NCBI GenBank assembly: GCA_016712565.1
Contig: JADJQU010000003.1
Coordinates: forward strand, 248,001-312,000
Length of the DNA: 64,000 bases
Direction: 5' to 3'
Source of the DNA: Planctomycetota bacterium
GTDB taxonomy: Bacteria; Planctomycetota; UBA1135; GCA-002686595
In this document: positions 35,262 through 45,421 of the stretch, one piece after another
Numbering within the stretch: position 1 is the first letter of the stretch
Layout: each line of letters starts with the position of its first letter
Position numbers and translations under genes: made by a program
Notes under the pieces: generated by a model
What the model saw: the letters and a program-made list of their open reading frames with translations, nothing else
Told to the model about the DNA's origin: nothing
Databases searched by the model: none

Positions 35262-36734
35262 CTACTTCGTCTTGGCCGCGGCGACGTACTTGAGGAAGCG
35301 CCACTCCAGGCTGTCGGTGGTGCCGTCCTTGGCGCTGATCGGCAGGCCGTAGACCCGGGCGGCCAGGGCGTCGAAGCTCAAGTCCGCGCTCAGGGTGGGA
35401 ATGCCGCGCACCAGCTCGTTCCACTTGGCCTGCGTGGTCGCCGGGTCGGGCCCCACGTGCTCGAGCCAGTGGAAGAAGCCTGTCTTGTAGGCGCGGTAGA
35501 ACTCGGCGAAATCCACCAGGTAGTCCCCGGGCGGATATTCCTGGTCGTCGGCGTGGGGGCCGAAGAAGGGCGCGTGCACGAGGTGCTTGCCCGAATTGTC
35601 CTCCATGCGCAGCACGAAGGTGGCCAGCGGATCCACGCCGTCCTGGCCCTTGGCCGCCGTGACGCCGTCCTGTTGTCCCTGCTTGAGCGGCACCACGAAG
35701 CCGTCGCTGCCGTGGCCCTTGCGCCAGCGGCTCTCGACGATCACCGACAATCCGCCGGCGCTGCGCGGCGGCAGCGTGCCTCCCTTCGGATTCCCGCCCG
35801 GGACGAACTTCGAGTAGGGCTTGGTCTTCGCTCCGCTGGTTCCGACACCGCCCGCGCCCTCGACCGTGTTGGCTTCGCCCACGGCATCGATGGTCATCAG
35901 CAGGGCCAGGGCGCCCTCCCAGCGCCCCTCGGCCACCGTGGGCCGGCAGGCGCGCAGAAGCCCCAGGGTGGCCTGTTGCACCACGTGCTGGGCCAAGATC
36001 GTCGGGCCCACTTTCTTCATGGGCTGCGAGGCCTTGAAGCTGGGGTCGAAGCCGTCCCAGGACGCGTACTCCAGGGCGAGCACCAGGGTCCAGCCGTGCC
36101 AGAACTGCGTCCACTGGGCCGAGTCGTCCCACCAGTTGAGCGCCTTCATGCTCTCGTCCAGCAGGCCCGAGTAGCCGATCCAGCGCATGAACTCGAGCCG
36201 CGTGGGGACCAGCACGATGTGCAGGTTCTTTTTCTCCGGTGTCACCAGGGCGAACTTCGCGCCGTCGTCGCACAGGGCCTCCATGGCGACGAGCAGCGCG
36301 CGGTCCGCGTCCGTGGTGGCCAGCACGTCCCGCAGGTCACGGGACTTGGCCTTGGCGATCGCGGCGGCATTCACCGGCTTCCAGCGTTGGCTCCAGGCCG
36401 GGACGGCTTGCACCATCTCGGGCGTGAAGGACGTACCCGCGCCCTGCCAGGTGGCCCACTCCTGCACCTGCACGGAGAGGCACAGGGCGACGTCGCGCAC
36501 GAACTGCAGCCCCTCCTTGTCGTCCAGCATCGAGTGGGGGACTTCCACGTCGAAGGGACCGACCACGAGCCGCGCGAAATGGCGCTCCAGCACCGCGTCC
36601 AGCGCGCAGGGCGTGGCGGGCTTTCCTTCACACCGTTCCGCAACGAAGGCCTGACCGAGCGACGCGAAGTCGATTTTCTGGTCGGCCGGTGCCTGGGGGA
36701 TTGCGAGCGCCGCGAACATCCAATGCAACATCAC
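35262..36734 (-). CDS. Large secreted protein of unknown function
   Basis: 490 aa beginning with a short hydrophobic stretch (LHWMFAALAIPQA) that could be a signal peptide. The body has no domain I recognise. It is rich in Trp and Asp, with segments such as WWDDSAQWTQFWHGW and FHWLEHVGPD, and alternates helical and loop regions; a Gly/Ser linker occurs near residue 300. It contains no catalytic motif that I can name. Neighbours do not help: an RNA modification gene on one side and an acyl-CoA synthetase on the other. The frame is intact and codon use matches the surroundings, so it is a genuine gene. Confidence 0.7.
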   Translation of the reverse strand: MMLHWMFAALAIPQAPADQKIDFASLGQAFVAERCEGKPATPCALDAVLERHFARLVVGPFDVEVPHSMLDDKEGLQFVRDVALCLSVQVQEWATWQGAGTSFTPEMVQAVPAWSQRWKPVNAAAIAKAKSRDLRDVLATTDADRALLVAMEALCDDGAKFALVTPEKKNLHIVLVPTRLEFMRWIGYSGLLDESMKALNWWDDSAQWTQFWHGWTLVLALEYASWDGFDPSFKASQPMKKVGPTILAQHVVQQATLGLLRACRPTVAEGRWEGALALLMTIDAVGEANTVEGAGGVGTSGAKTKPYSKFVPGGNPKGGTLPPRSAGGLSVIVESRWRKGHGSDGFVVPLKQGQQDGVTAAKGQDGVDPLATFVLRMEDNSGKHLVHAPFFGPHADDQEYPPGDYLVDFAEFYRAYKTGFFHWLEHVGPDPATTQAKWNELVRGIPTLSADLSFDALAARVYGLPISAKDGTTDSLEWRFLKYVAAAKTK

Positions 36735-36809
36735 GTCTGCCTCGTCGATGGCGGAAACGAAACGCCGGGTGCGAGTCCGGCCGCCCGGGAATTCTAGGCA
36801 TTCTCTTGC

Positions 36810-38438
36810 CTAGCAAGGTGCATTTCGCAGCGGTCCCTTGAGGATCTTCCCGCTTCCGGTCTTGGGGAGCTCGTCCAGCAGGCGGATTCGTCGCGGAACC
36901 TTGTAGGCGGCCAACTGTTGGCGGGCGTGTAAGAGAAGTGCATCGACGTCGACGTCGGCCCCCTGTCGCAGCACCACCGCCGCCTCCACCCGCTCGCCCC
37001 ATTGGGCGTCGGGAACCCCGAAGACCGCGCACTCCAGGACCGCGGGGTGGGCGTAGAGCACGCTCTCCACGTCCGTGGAATAGACCTTCTCCCCGCCGGA
37101 AATGATCATGTCCTTCTTGCGGTCGACGATCTGCAGGTAGCCCTCGGCATCCACGGTGGCCAGGTCGCCGGTGCACAGCCAGCCGTCCACGAAGGCCCGG
37201 GCCGTGGCCTCGGGATCGTTCCAATAGCCCGGGGTGACCGTGGGCCCGCGGGCGCGGACCTCGCCCACCGTCGCGCCGTCGGCGGCCACGGGCCGGCCGT
37301 CGTCGCCGACCACCGCGAGTTCCACGGTGACGAAGGGCCGGCCCGTCTTGGCCCGATAGGCGAATTGCACCTCGGGCGGCTCGCGGCGCAGGTGCTCCTT
37401 CAGCAGGGAAAGCGTCAGGAAGGGACTGGTCTCGGTCATGCCGTAGGTCTGCACGTACTCGCAGTGGAACGTGTCCACGATGCGGCGCACCACGGCGGGC
37501 GCGATGGGGGCGCCTCCGGAGAGGATCCTGCGCAGGCTCGGATAGCGACGCCGCGCCGCGTCGGGCACGGCGATCAGGCGCTGCAGCATCGTCGGCACGA
37601 GGTTGGTCAGCGTGATCCCCTCGGCGGCCAGGAGCTCCAGCACGCGCGACTCCTCGAAGCGCGGCGTGAAGACGTGGGTGCCCGCCACCCAGGTGATCGC
37701 GAAGCAGGCCCAGGCGTCCGCCAGATGGAACATGGGCGCCACGTGGAACCACACGTCGCGATCGTCGAGGGACAGCTCCGCACAGGCCCCCAGGGCATGC
37801 CAGGCCACGTTGCCGTGGGTGAGCATCACGCCCTTGGGAACGCCCGTGGTGCCGCTCGTGTAGTAGATCTGCGCCACGTGCTCGGGCGCGACCGGCTCGC
37901 AGCGAAAGTCGCGGCCGTCGAGTCCGCGGCAGGCTTCCAGGGACAGGGTGCGCCTGGAGCGGGAGAGTCCCTCCGAATCGGTCCAGGCCAGGAGTTCCAC
38001 GGGCGTGCCGTGCTCCTCCAATCGGCGCACCAGGTCGGCGAACTCCCCGCGGGCCAGCAGCACGCGCGCGTCGGCGTGGCGCAGGATGCGCGCCAGCTCC
38101 GGCGCGGCGAGGCGCGTGCCGAGGGGGACGAGGATCGCGCCCAGGGCCGCCGTCGCAAAGTAGGCCTCCAGGTAGGCCACGGAATTGAGCTCCAGGATCG
38201 CCACCCGATCGCCCCGGCCCACCCCCGCCTGGCGAAGTCCCGCGGCCACACCGGCCGCGCGACGGCGCAACTCGGCGTAGGAAAGTCGCAGCGCGCCGTC
38301 CACGGCGGCGATGCGGCGGGGGTGGGAGCTCGCGGCGCGCTCCAGCAGAGTCCACAGGTTCACGGCCAGAGTCTGCCGTCCGGAGCGGCCGCTGTCCTCG
38401 CCCGTGTTCGGCTGCGGGAGTCCGTCGGACAAGGGCAC
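36810..38438 (-). CDS. AMP-forming acyl-CoA synthetase / fatty-acid-CoA ligase
   Basis: 542 aa. ANL superfamily adenylating enzyme: P-loop-like motif A3 YYTSGTTGVPKGVMLTHGN, A5 YVQTYGMTETSP, A7 YLQIVDRKKDMIISGGEKVYSTDVE and the C-terminal catalytic Lys in LPKTGSGKILKGPL. It activates a carboxylic acid with ATP and transfers it to CoA. The chain length of the substrate is unknown; medium- to long-chain fatty acid is the usual role. It stands alone on the minus strand, divergent from truD with 134 bp between starts. The translation start may be the GTG/ATG region near 38438 or the later in-frame start at LAVNLWTLLE. Confidence 0.92.
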   Translation of the reverse strand: MPLSDGLPQPNTGEDSGRSGRQTLAVNLWTLLERAASSHPRRIAAVDGALRLSYAELRRRAAGVAAGLRQAGVGRGDRVAILELNSVAYLEAYFATAALGAILVPLGTRLAAPELARILRHADARVLLARGEFADLVRRLEEHGTPVELLAWTDSEGLSRSRRTLSLEACRGLDGRDFRCEPVAPEHVAQIYYTSGTTGVPKGVMLTHGNVAWHALGACAELSLDDRDVWFHVAPMFHLADAWACFAITWVAGTHVFTPRFEESRVLELLAAEGITLTNLVPTMLQRLIAVPDAARRRYPSLRRILSGGAPIAPAVVRRIVDTFHCEYVQTYGMTETSPFLTLSLLKEHLRREPPEVQFAYRAKTGRPFVTVELAVVGDDGRPVAADGATVGEVRARGPTVTPGYWNDPEATARAFVDGWLCTGDLATVDAEGYLQIVDRKKDMIISGGEKVYSTDVESVLYAHPAVLECAVFGVPDAQWGERVEAAVVLRQGADVDVDALLLHARQQLAAYKVPRRIRLLDELPKTGSGKILKGPLRNAPC

Positions 38439-38572
38439 GTCCTGGGAGCTGTCGGGCCCCGTGGGTGTTCCAGGTCCGCGATTCGCCCGGCGCGGGAGCG
38501 AGCCACGGGGCGCTCACGGGGCCCGATCGCCTCCAGGACGTGGTCCCAGTCAGGCTAGACTCCCGGGCCCCC

Positions 38573-39793
38573 ATGGACTGGAACTGGCCCTTTCTCACCG
38601 CCGACGTGGCGCCGATCCCCGGACGGCTGAAGCAGGTGCCCGAGGACTTCCTGGTGGAGGAGTTGCCCCTCTATCCGGCCAGCGGCGAGGGGACCCACCT
38701 GTTCCTGACCATCGAGAAGCGCGGGCTCACCACCCAGGACGCCGTGCGCGACCTGGCCCGGGCCCTGGGGCGTGCCCCGCGGGACATCGGCTACGCGGGC
38801 CAGAAGGACGCGCTGGCGGTGACCCGCCAGCGGCTGTCCGTGGAACACGTGGAGGAGGCGCGCGTTCGTGACCTGAAGCTCGCTCGCCTGCGGGTCCTCA
38901 GCGTGGAACGGCACGGCAACAAGCTCAAGCTGGGGCACCTGGCGGGCAATCGTTTCACGATCAAGGTCCGCGGCCTGCCCGCCGAGCGCGAGGAAGACGT
39001 GGGCCTGGTGCTCTCCACCCTGGGCCGCCGGGGCGTGCCCAACTACTTCGGGCCCCAGCGTTTCGGCATGCGCGGCGATTCCTGGATCGTCGGCCGGGCG
39101 CTGCTGCACGGCGATTTCGACGAGGCGCTCTCGCAGTTCGCCGGCCGCGTGGGGCCCGACGATCGAGGCGCGGTGCAGCGCGCGCGCAGCCTGTTCGACA
39201 GCGGCGAGTACGAGAAGGCGGCCAAGAGTTGGCCCCGGGGCTTCCGCGACGCCCTGCGGGCCGTGGGGACCTTCGCCCGCACCCGCGACGCGCGGCGCGC
39301 CGTGACCGCCATCGAGCGCAATCTGCTGCGCTTCTTCGTCTCGTCCTATCAATCGCATTTGTTCAACACGCTCTTGGCCGCGCGCCTCCCGGGTCTCGAC
39401 GGCGTGCAGGCGGGCGATCAGGCCTACAAGGAGGACAACGGCGCCATTTTCCTGGTGGAGGACGCGGACCTCGAGGCGCCCCGGGCCCAGCGCTTCGAGA
39501 TCTCGCCCACCGGACCGCTCTACGGCAAGCGCATGAGCCGGCCCACGGGCGAACCGAACACCCTGGAGGAGCGAGTGCTCGCCGAAGCCGGCGAGACCCG
39601 CGAGTCCTTCGAAACGGGTCCCTGGCAACCCACCGGCGGGCGGCGGCCCCTGCGATTCCGGATCGACGGCCTCGAGTTCCAACCCGGCCGCGACGAGCTC
39701 GGCCCTTTCGCGCGCTTCAGTTTCACCCTGCCCCCCGGCTGCTACGCCACGGCGGTGCTCGCCGAGGTTCTGAAGACCCCGCCCGCGGAGTGA
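38573..39793 (+). CDS. truD: tRNA pseudouridine(13) synthase
   Basis: 406 aa. TruD family: N-terminal KQVPEDFLVEELPLY, catalytic Asp in GYAGQKDALAVTRQ, HGNKLKLGHLAGNRF, RGVPNYFGPQRFG and the C-terminal FVSSYQSHLFN. It modifies U13 in tRNA-Glu and related tRNAs. The TRUD insertion domain is present at about 150-310. ATG 38573 directly precedes the conserved start. The stop is 21 bp from the 3' end of the convergent esterase gene. Confidence 0.96.
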   Translation: MDWNWPFLTADVAPIPGRLKQVPEDFLVEELPLYPASGEGTHLFLTIEKRGLTTQDAVRDLARALGRAPRDIGYAGQKDALAVTRQRLSVEHVEEARVRDLKLARLRVLSVERHGNKLKLGHLAGNRFTIKVRGLPAEREEDVGLVLSTLGRRGVPNYFGPQRFGMRGDSWIVGRALLHGDFDEALSQFAGRVGPDDRGAVQRARSLFDSGEYEKAAKSWPRGFRDALRAVGTFARTRDARRAVTAIERNLLRFFVSSYQSHLFNTLLAARLPGLDGVQAGDQAYKEDNGAIFLVEDADLEAPRAQRFEISPTGPLYGKRMSRPTGEPNTLEERVLAEAGETRESFETGPWQPTGGRRPLRFRIDGLEFQPGRDELGPFARFSFTLPPGCYATAVLAEVLKTPPAE

Positions 39794-39814
39794 AGCGCGC
39801 GGCGCCTTGGAGGG

Positions 39815-41115
39815 TCAGGGCACCTCGACCTGCGCCACGGGAAGGAAGCTCCTGTCGAAGCGTTCGGCGAATTGCTCCAAGAGGACCTTGGCGTCGGGGC
39901 GCGCGCGGCGTTGCAGGACCTTGTCTCGCAGGTGGATGGCGAGCTTGCCGCCGTTCGCCAGGTCCTCCGGGCGCAGGTAGAGGCGCACCTTGGTGGCGCG
40001 CGTGAGCTCCAGGGAGAACTCGCCCGGCTCCCTGCGGTGGGCCACGACGCGGGCGTTGCGCTCCACGGCTTCCTTCACGAAGAAGCGCCATTGGGCGCTT
40101 TCGTCCATGGCCAGGAATTCCCCCTGCTCGATCTTGGGGCGGAAGATCTCTTCCACGTGCTTGTCCAGGCCTGCGATCTCGAGCCAGGCGGCGCGGTTCT
40201 CGTCCTTGGCCGCGCTGCAGCGCACGCTGCGCGCGGGCCAGGGGTCTCGCACGGCGCCGCCGAGCCAGGCCTTCCAATCCACGGCCGTCGGGTCGAAGTC
40301 GTGGCCCCGGTCCTGGAATTCGATCAGCTGCGCGTCCGTTGGATGGAAGGCCCGCAGCAACTCGAAGGCCAGGCGCACGCTCGCCACCAGCTTCTCGTCA
40401 TCCTTGGAGCCCTGCAGGTCGCGGATGGGAAGCGCGGCGGCGTTCTCCAGGTAGCGCATGTTGTTCTGGCCTCCCGTCAGCGAAAGCCTCGGGCTGCCGA
40501 TGCAGGGCGCCGCGGCGGCGAAGAGGTCGGGGAAACGCAGCACCAGGTCCCAGCACAGGTGGCCCCCGCGGCTGATGCCCGTGACGTAGATGCGATTCTC
40601 GTCGACGTTGAAGCGCCGGCGCATCCAACGCAGCGCCTCCAGGGCCGCGGCGCGCTCGCGGTCGCTGAAGCGATAGCCGGTGTTTTCCCCGGCCTCGCTG
40701 GGCGCGAGCACCAGCATGCCGATCTCGTCGGCCAGGGACTGCCACAGGAGGTGCATGCCCTGGCCGCTGCCTCCCGTGCCATGGAAGGTGACCATCAGCG
40801 GCGCGCGCACGTGGGGGTCGTACTTCGCCGGCACGTAGACCCACAGTTCCGTCATTTCCGTCTTGCCCTGCACGGAGAGCGGCACTTGCACGGCGTGGAT
40901 CCCCGGCGGTGAGGCTGTGCCGCGGCCTCGGCGCGTCGAGCTTCCGGGGAACGCAGGTCCACCAGCTCCGCCAGCGCGGCGGCGGGATCGAAGACCGCCT
41001 CCGCGCCGCGCTCCGGCCCGGGGGGGGCCGGGTCCGGCGCGGGGGGGGCCGGATCCGGCGCGGGTTCCTGGGGCCCGAGCGCGAGCCACAGGCCGAGGGC
41101 GAGCGCGGGGAGCAT
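39815..41115 (-). CDS. Secreted alpha/beta hydrolase, PHB-depolymerase/feruloyl-esterase-like (frameshifted)
   Basis: About 433 aa after repair. The signal peptide and Pro/Ala-rich linker (MLPALALGLWLALG, then repeats of PAPDPAP) lie in one frame; the catalytic domain from GIHAVQVPLSVQGK on lies in another. Adding one base to the C4 run at 40901-40904 (G4 on the coding strand) joins them. The hydrolase has the oxyanion region VTFHGTGGSGQG, nucleophile elbow GISRGGHL (G-x-S-x-G with Ser) and a candidate catalytic His in FQDRGHDFDPTAVD. About 140 residues follow the domain. It is likely a secreted esterase of the poly(3-hydroxybutyrate) depolymerase or LpqC type. It begins 24 bp after the HdrD-like gene and probably shares its transcript. 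Confidence 0.8.
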
Positions 41116-41139
41116 GACGAGGAGTCTATCCCCGTCCGT

Positions 41140-42498
41140 TCAGGCCGTTTCCCGCGGGGGCGCGCGCTCCTCGAAGCCTCCCTCTCCGGGCTCGCGGTAG
41201 GCCCGCGCCAGGATCGTCATCGGGTGCAGGGGCTTCTTGTCGGCGTGCTGCTGGAACTGGATCGCCGCCAGGGGGCAGTCCGTGGCCCAGACCGCGGCCT
41301 CCGCGGACTTGAGGCCCTCGAAGGCCGGCTTGCCGATGCGCTTCGACGGCTCGAAGCCCTCGGTGGTCATGGCGAAGGTGCCGTCGTGGCCGCAGCACTC
41401 CTGGACGCTCGTGGGGCTGACACCCGGGATCCTGCGCAGCAGGTCGCGACCCTTGAAGCCCACGGCCTGGGCGCGCAGGTGGCAGGGGGCGTGGTAGGCG
41501 ACCTTCGCGCCCGGGGTGGAGCGGAAGTCCTGGCAGAAGCGCGGCTCGTTGCGCAGGGACCACAGGTACTCGGAGGGGTCCATGACCGCGCCGGAGAGGC
41601 GCGCGGCGCGGGGCTTGTCCTCGGGCGCCACGAGCTCGGGGTACTCGCGGCGCATCATCATGGAGCAGGTGGGGTTGATCGCCAGCACCTTGGAACCGGC
41701 GTCCACGTGGGGCAGGAGCAGGTCGAGGTTGTGCCGCGCCCGCGCCCGCAGGGTCTCCAGGTCGCCGTGTTCCCAGGCGGGCATGCCGCAGCAGCCCAGT
41801 CCCTTGACGCAGCCCACGCCGACCTGATTCCTCTCGAGCACCTCGAGCGTGTCCCGGCCGATTTCGGGCTCGTTGTTCTGCACGTAGCAGGTCTGGAAGA
41901 GCACCGCCTCGCCGCCGGGCGTGCCGCGCAGCTTGCCGTGCTCCTCGGCCCAGCCCTCGAAGGTGCGCGCGGCGAAGTCCGGCAGCAGCTTCTCGCGATG
42001 GACGCCGAGGACCTTCTCCAGGAACCAGCGGTGGGCCGCCACGCGGTTCATCTTGTTGGCGACGCCGAAGGAGAGCCGCGCGAGCTTGCCCGCCAGGTCC
42101 GGGTCCCCGAGGACCCGGTTGCGCAACCGGGTGCCCGAGGCGCGCGTGCGCTGGGCGCGGTAGCGGTGCACCAGCTTGGGGAAATCCAACTGGAAGGCGT
42201 GCTTGTCCCTGGGCGTGTAGGGACACTGCACGTCGCACAGCTTGCACTGGAAGCAGCCGTCCATGACGCGCTCGGTCTCGTGCTCGGTCAACTGGCGCAC
42301 GTCGCCGTCGTGCTGCTGGTCGATGGCTTCGAACAGGTTGGGGAAGCTGTCGCAGTACTTGAAGCACATGCGGCAGCCGTGGCAGATCTCGAAGACTCGC
42401 GTGACCTCCAGGGCCAGCATCTTCGGGTCCCAGTACTTGGGTTCCGACGGGTCGTAGGAGAGCCCCTCGGTCGGCGCGTATTGAATCGGGTCGCTGAT
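41140..42498 (-). CDS. HdrD/GlpC-like iron-sulfur oxidoreductase (start codon reads ATC)
   Basis: 452 aa if translation begins at 42498. Two [4Fe-4S] ferredoxin-type motifs near the N terminus (CHGCRMCFKYCDS and CFQCKLCDVQCPY) are followed by two CCG domains (GLGCCGMPAWEHGD and ECCGHDGTFAM) of the heterodisulfide reductase D / GlpC family, which bind a further cluster and handle thiol or quinone redox. Conserved-looking sequence begins SDPIQYAPTEGLSYD, immediately after codon ATC at 42498-42496. A G there would give ATG and at the same time a TGA for the upstream CPBP gene (ATGA overlap); otherwise the first ATG is at PKMLALEV. Rubrerythrin is encoded upstream, suggesting a role in peroxide or oxygen defence, which is inference. 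Confidence 0.85.
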   Translation of the reverse strand: MSDPIQYAPTEGLSYDPSEPKYWDPKMLALEVTRVFEICHGCRMCFKYCDSFPNLFEAIDQQHDGDVRQLTEHETERVMDGCFQCKLCDVQCPYTPRDKHAFQLDFPKLVHRYRAQRTRASGTRLRNRVLGDPDLAGKLARLSFGVANKMNRVAAHRWFLEKVLGVHREKLLPDFAARTFEGWAEEHGKLRGTPGGEAVLFQTCYVQNNEPEIGRDTLEVLERNQVGVGCVKGLGCCGMPAWEHGDLETLRARARHNLDLLLPHVDAGSKVLAINPTCSMMMRREYPELVAPEDKPRAARLSGAVMDPSEYLWSLRNEPRFCQDFRSTPGAKVAYHAPCHLRAQAVGFKGRDLLRRIPGVSPTSVQECCGHDGTFAMTTEGFEPSKRIGKPAFEGLKSAEAAVWATDCPLAAIQFQQHADKKPLHPMTILARAYREPGEGGFEERAPPRETA

Positions 42499-43124
42499 GA
42501 CGGGAGTGCTTGCAGCAGAGCCAGGGACAGATACAGGAAGTTGTGCAGCATGTGGGAGAGCGCGCTGGCCCACAGGCCGTGGCGGCGCACCAGGTCCCAC
42601 AGAAGCAGGCCGAAGACGAACTGCGGCGCGGGCAGCGTGCCGTAGTCGAAGTGCAGGTCCGCCGAGAGCTCGATGGAGTGGGCCCCGGGCTTCGAGGTCA
42701 GGTTGTGCACCAGGGCGAACGTCGCGGCGGAGGCGAAGCCCAGGGGCCAGCGCAGTCCGTCCTTGCGCCCCTTGGCCCAGTCGGAGACCAGGGACGGCAG
42801 GCCGCGGAAGAGCGCCTCCTCGAAGGCCGGAGCGAGCACGGCCCCCACGAGGAAATAGAACAACACTCCTTGCTCGAGAAGTCCGCCCACTTCGTCCGCC
42901 CCCGCGTTGCCCACGCCCACCCCGAGGGCGAAGCAGAGGCCCATCAGGATCCACTCGCAGGGCACGATCCACAGGGTGCGGCGCAGGATCTCCAGGCAGG
43001 TCTCGCCGAAGTCCTCCACGGGCCGCGGAGCGAGGGTCCAGGCCGCCAGTCGGCCCAGGGCCCGGGGCGCGGGCCGACCCGTGGAGTCCGGCGGCGACGG
43101 GTCGGTCGGGGTGGGGTCGTCCAC
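42495..43124 (-). CDS. CPBP (CAAX-like) intramembrane protease; stop codon apparently lost
   Basis: 209 aa if it stops at 42495-42497; as written that codon is TCA and the frame runs on to 42288. Family motifs: EEALFRG (first metal/catalytic site), ATFALVHNL and LSHMLHNFLYLSL, with about six hydrophobic segments. CPBP enzymes (Abi/Rce1 type) are membrane proteases whose substrates in bacteria are mostly unknown. GTG at 43124 gives a short Pro-rich cytosolic N terminus. The rubrerythrin terminator lies just upstream (43158-43203), so this gene probably has its own promoter or depends on read-through. Confidence 0.82.
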
Positions 43125-43149
43125 GGGGAGAGCGTAGCCGCCGGGGGCA

Positions 43150-43203
43150 CAAAAAAACCCTTCGGCGGGGCGGGCGGTGGGGACCGCCTGCCGCGCCGAA
43201 GGG
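43150..43203 (-). terminator. Rho-independent terminator of the rubrerythrin gene
   Basis: On the minus strand a perfect 10-bp outer stem (43194-43203 with 43158-43167), with further inner pairing of GGCGG/CCGCC type, is followed at once by seven T (43151-43157). This is the clearest intrinsic terminator in the window. Confidence 0.92.
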
Positions 43204-43239
43204 AGCAGGACTGCCAGGGCCCGGAGCGGGCCCGGCGAA

Positions 43240-43659
<420 letters not shown>

Positions 43660-43933
43660 GGGGTTGTCTCCGTCTTGGGGCGGTTGGCGCTGCGCGGCGT
43701 GCACCTGGGCTCTGCCGCGCGGGGGTCTGTGGACCGAACGCGAGGAGCGGTCGGGCGAACAAGGTAGGCCCCCTCGGCGCGCGGGGCAAGCTGGGCGGCT
43801 AGTCTGTGCCGGCCCCCGCGGTCCGTGGCCGGCGGGGGGGCCGCATTTCCCCCGTCTGCTACGGCCCTTGGCGTAGGGTCCCGGGTTCGGTCCGGGGTTT
43901 AGCTAGGTCCTCACCCCCCGACGAAAGCCCACG

Positions 43934-45421
43934 ATGCCCTCAGGAACCCACCCCCGCCGCGCCTGGCCGCCCGCAGGTCGCGCGGCCCTGGTTCTGTTCA
44001 GCCTGGCGTCGGGCTGCCGCGGACCCGTCCACGATCGCCCGGGCACCCACGGGGATTCCGCTTCCCCCGCACACCCCGGCGCAGAGGTGGTTCCCTCGGC
44101 CGTGGGGCGTAAGGGCCGCGCGGCACGGGGGCCGGATCTCCCCCAGGTGCTCGGCGTCCGCGACGCGGTGCGGATCGCCCTGGAGCGCAATCCGGACCTG
44201 CGCACGGCCCGCGCCCGGCTGGAGGCCGCCCGCGCCGGACGCGCGGCGGCGGCGGCGGTGCTGTGGCCCCGGCTCAGCCTGGACGCCGGCCTGCTGCACA
44301 GCAACGCGCCCTCCACGGTGCTCTTCAAGACCATCGACGCCCACGAACTCGGGGCCAACGCGGACTTCAATTCACCGGACGCCATCGAGAGCACCGAGGC
44401 GGGCCTCGCGCTTTCCTGGAACCTGTGGAATGGGGGCCGCGACGTGCTCCTCCGCGACGCGGCCGAGCAGGGCGCGCTGGCCCGCGGCGAGACCCTGAGG
44501 GCGGTGCGCAATGGGCTGGTGATGTCGGTGATCGGTGCCTGCCTCGACGCGCGCGCGGCGGAGGAGCTGCTCTCCGCGGACGAGGCCAGCCTGCGCTCCG
44601 TGACGGCCCAGCTCGAGGACGTGCGCGCGCGCGTGGCACAGGGCGCGGCCCTGCGTTCGGATCAGCTGTCCCTGGAGGTGCGGCTGGCGGAGGCCCGTGA
44701 GCGCCGCCTGCGCACGCAACTGGCGCGCCGCCTGGCCCTGGCCAACCTGCGCGGGCTCCTGGCCTGGGATTCCATGGGGGAGCTGGTGCTCGCGCCCGTC
44801 GGAGCGGAGGGGGACCTGGGGCCCCTGGACCTGCCGGCCACCTTGGCCGAGGCCCTCGACGTGGCCCGTGCAGAGCGCCCCGAGGCCCGCGTCGCAGAGA
44901 GCGAGCACCAGCGCGCGCGACTGGAACTCGCCGCGGCGCGGCGCGCGTGGCTGCCGCGTCTGGAGTTCGCATTAAGGTGGTACGGAGTCGAAAACGACGT
45001 GGGGCTGGACTTCGGCGAGCCCAACACCACCGCGGCCCTGGGGTTGTCGTGGTCCCTGTTCGAAGGCGGAGCGCGCCGCGCCGCTCTGGCCCGCGCGCGC
45101 GCCCAGGCGGCGGAAGCGGCCGCCCAGGGGGCCGGCGTCGAGAGCGGCGTGGCCCTCGAAGTGGAGACGGCCTGGCTGCGGCGCGAGGAGGCTCGCGCGC
45201 GCGTCGAGGTGGCCGCCCAGGCCGTGGGCGCGAGCCAGGAGGGCCTCGAGCTGGTGGAGAAGCAATTCAAGGCGGGCTCGGCGACGGTGACGCGCTTCCT
45301 GGAGGCGGAGTCGGGGCGCACGGCGGCCGAGGCGTCCTTGATTCGCTCGCGGATCGACCTGGAACGGTCGCGAATCGAGCTGGCGCGGGCGATAGGCCTC
45401 CTGTCCGAGGTGCAACCATGA
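43934..45421 (+). CDS. TolC-like outer membrane efflux protein
   Basis: 495 aa. Probable lipoprotein (LVLFSLASGC). Two structural repeats of the OEP family: helices with DAVRIALERNPDLRTARARLEAAR and the partner half with ALDVARAERPEARVAESEHQRARLEL, each followed by beta strands (LSWNLWNGG, LGLSWSLFEGG). The C-terminal pattern LVEKQFKAGSATVTRFLEAE is typical. It forms the outer-membrane channel of a tripartite pump. It is the first gene of the operon; the stop overlaps the next ATG (ATGA). Its promoter must lie in the 230 bp between it and the divergent rubrerythrin gene. Confidence 0.93.
   Translation: MPSGTHPRRAWPPAGRAALVLFSLASGCRGPVHDRPGTHGDSASPAHPGAEVVPSAVGRKGRAARGPDLPQVLGVRDAVRIALERNPDLRTARARLEAARAGRAAAAAVLWPRLSLDAGLLHSNAPSTVLFKTIDAHELGANADFNSPDAIESTEAGLALSWNLWNGGRDVLLRDAAEQGALARGETLRAVRNGLVMSVIGACLDARAAEELLSADEASLRSVTAQLEDVRARVAQGAALRSDQLSLEVRLAEARERRLRTQLARRLALANLRGLLAWDSMGELVLAPVGAEGDLGPLDLPATLAEALDVARAERPEARVAESEHQRARLELAAARRAWLPRLEFALRWYGVENDVGLDFGEPNTTAALGLSWSLFEGGARRAALARARAQAAEAAAQGAGVESGVALEVETAWLRREEARARVEVAAQAVGASQEGLELVEKQFKAGSATVTRFLEAESGRTAAEASLIRSRIDLERSRIELARAIGLLSEVQP

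Noticed and set aside
42288..43152. A genuine fusion of the CPBP protease with the Fe-S oxidoreductase
   Set aside because: The two domains are in different frames, so the CPBP frame reads nonsense across the Fe-S region. One base change restores the usual ATGA overlap.
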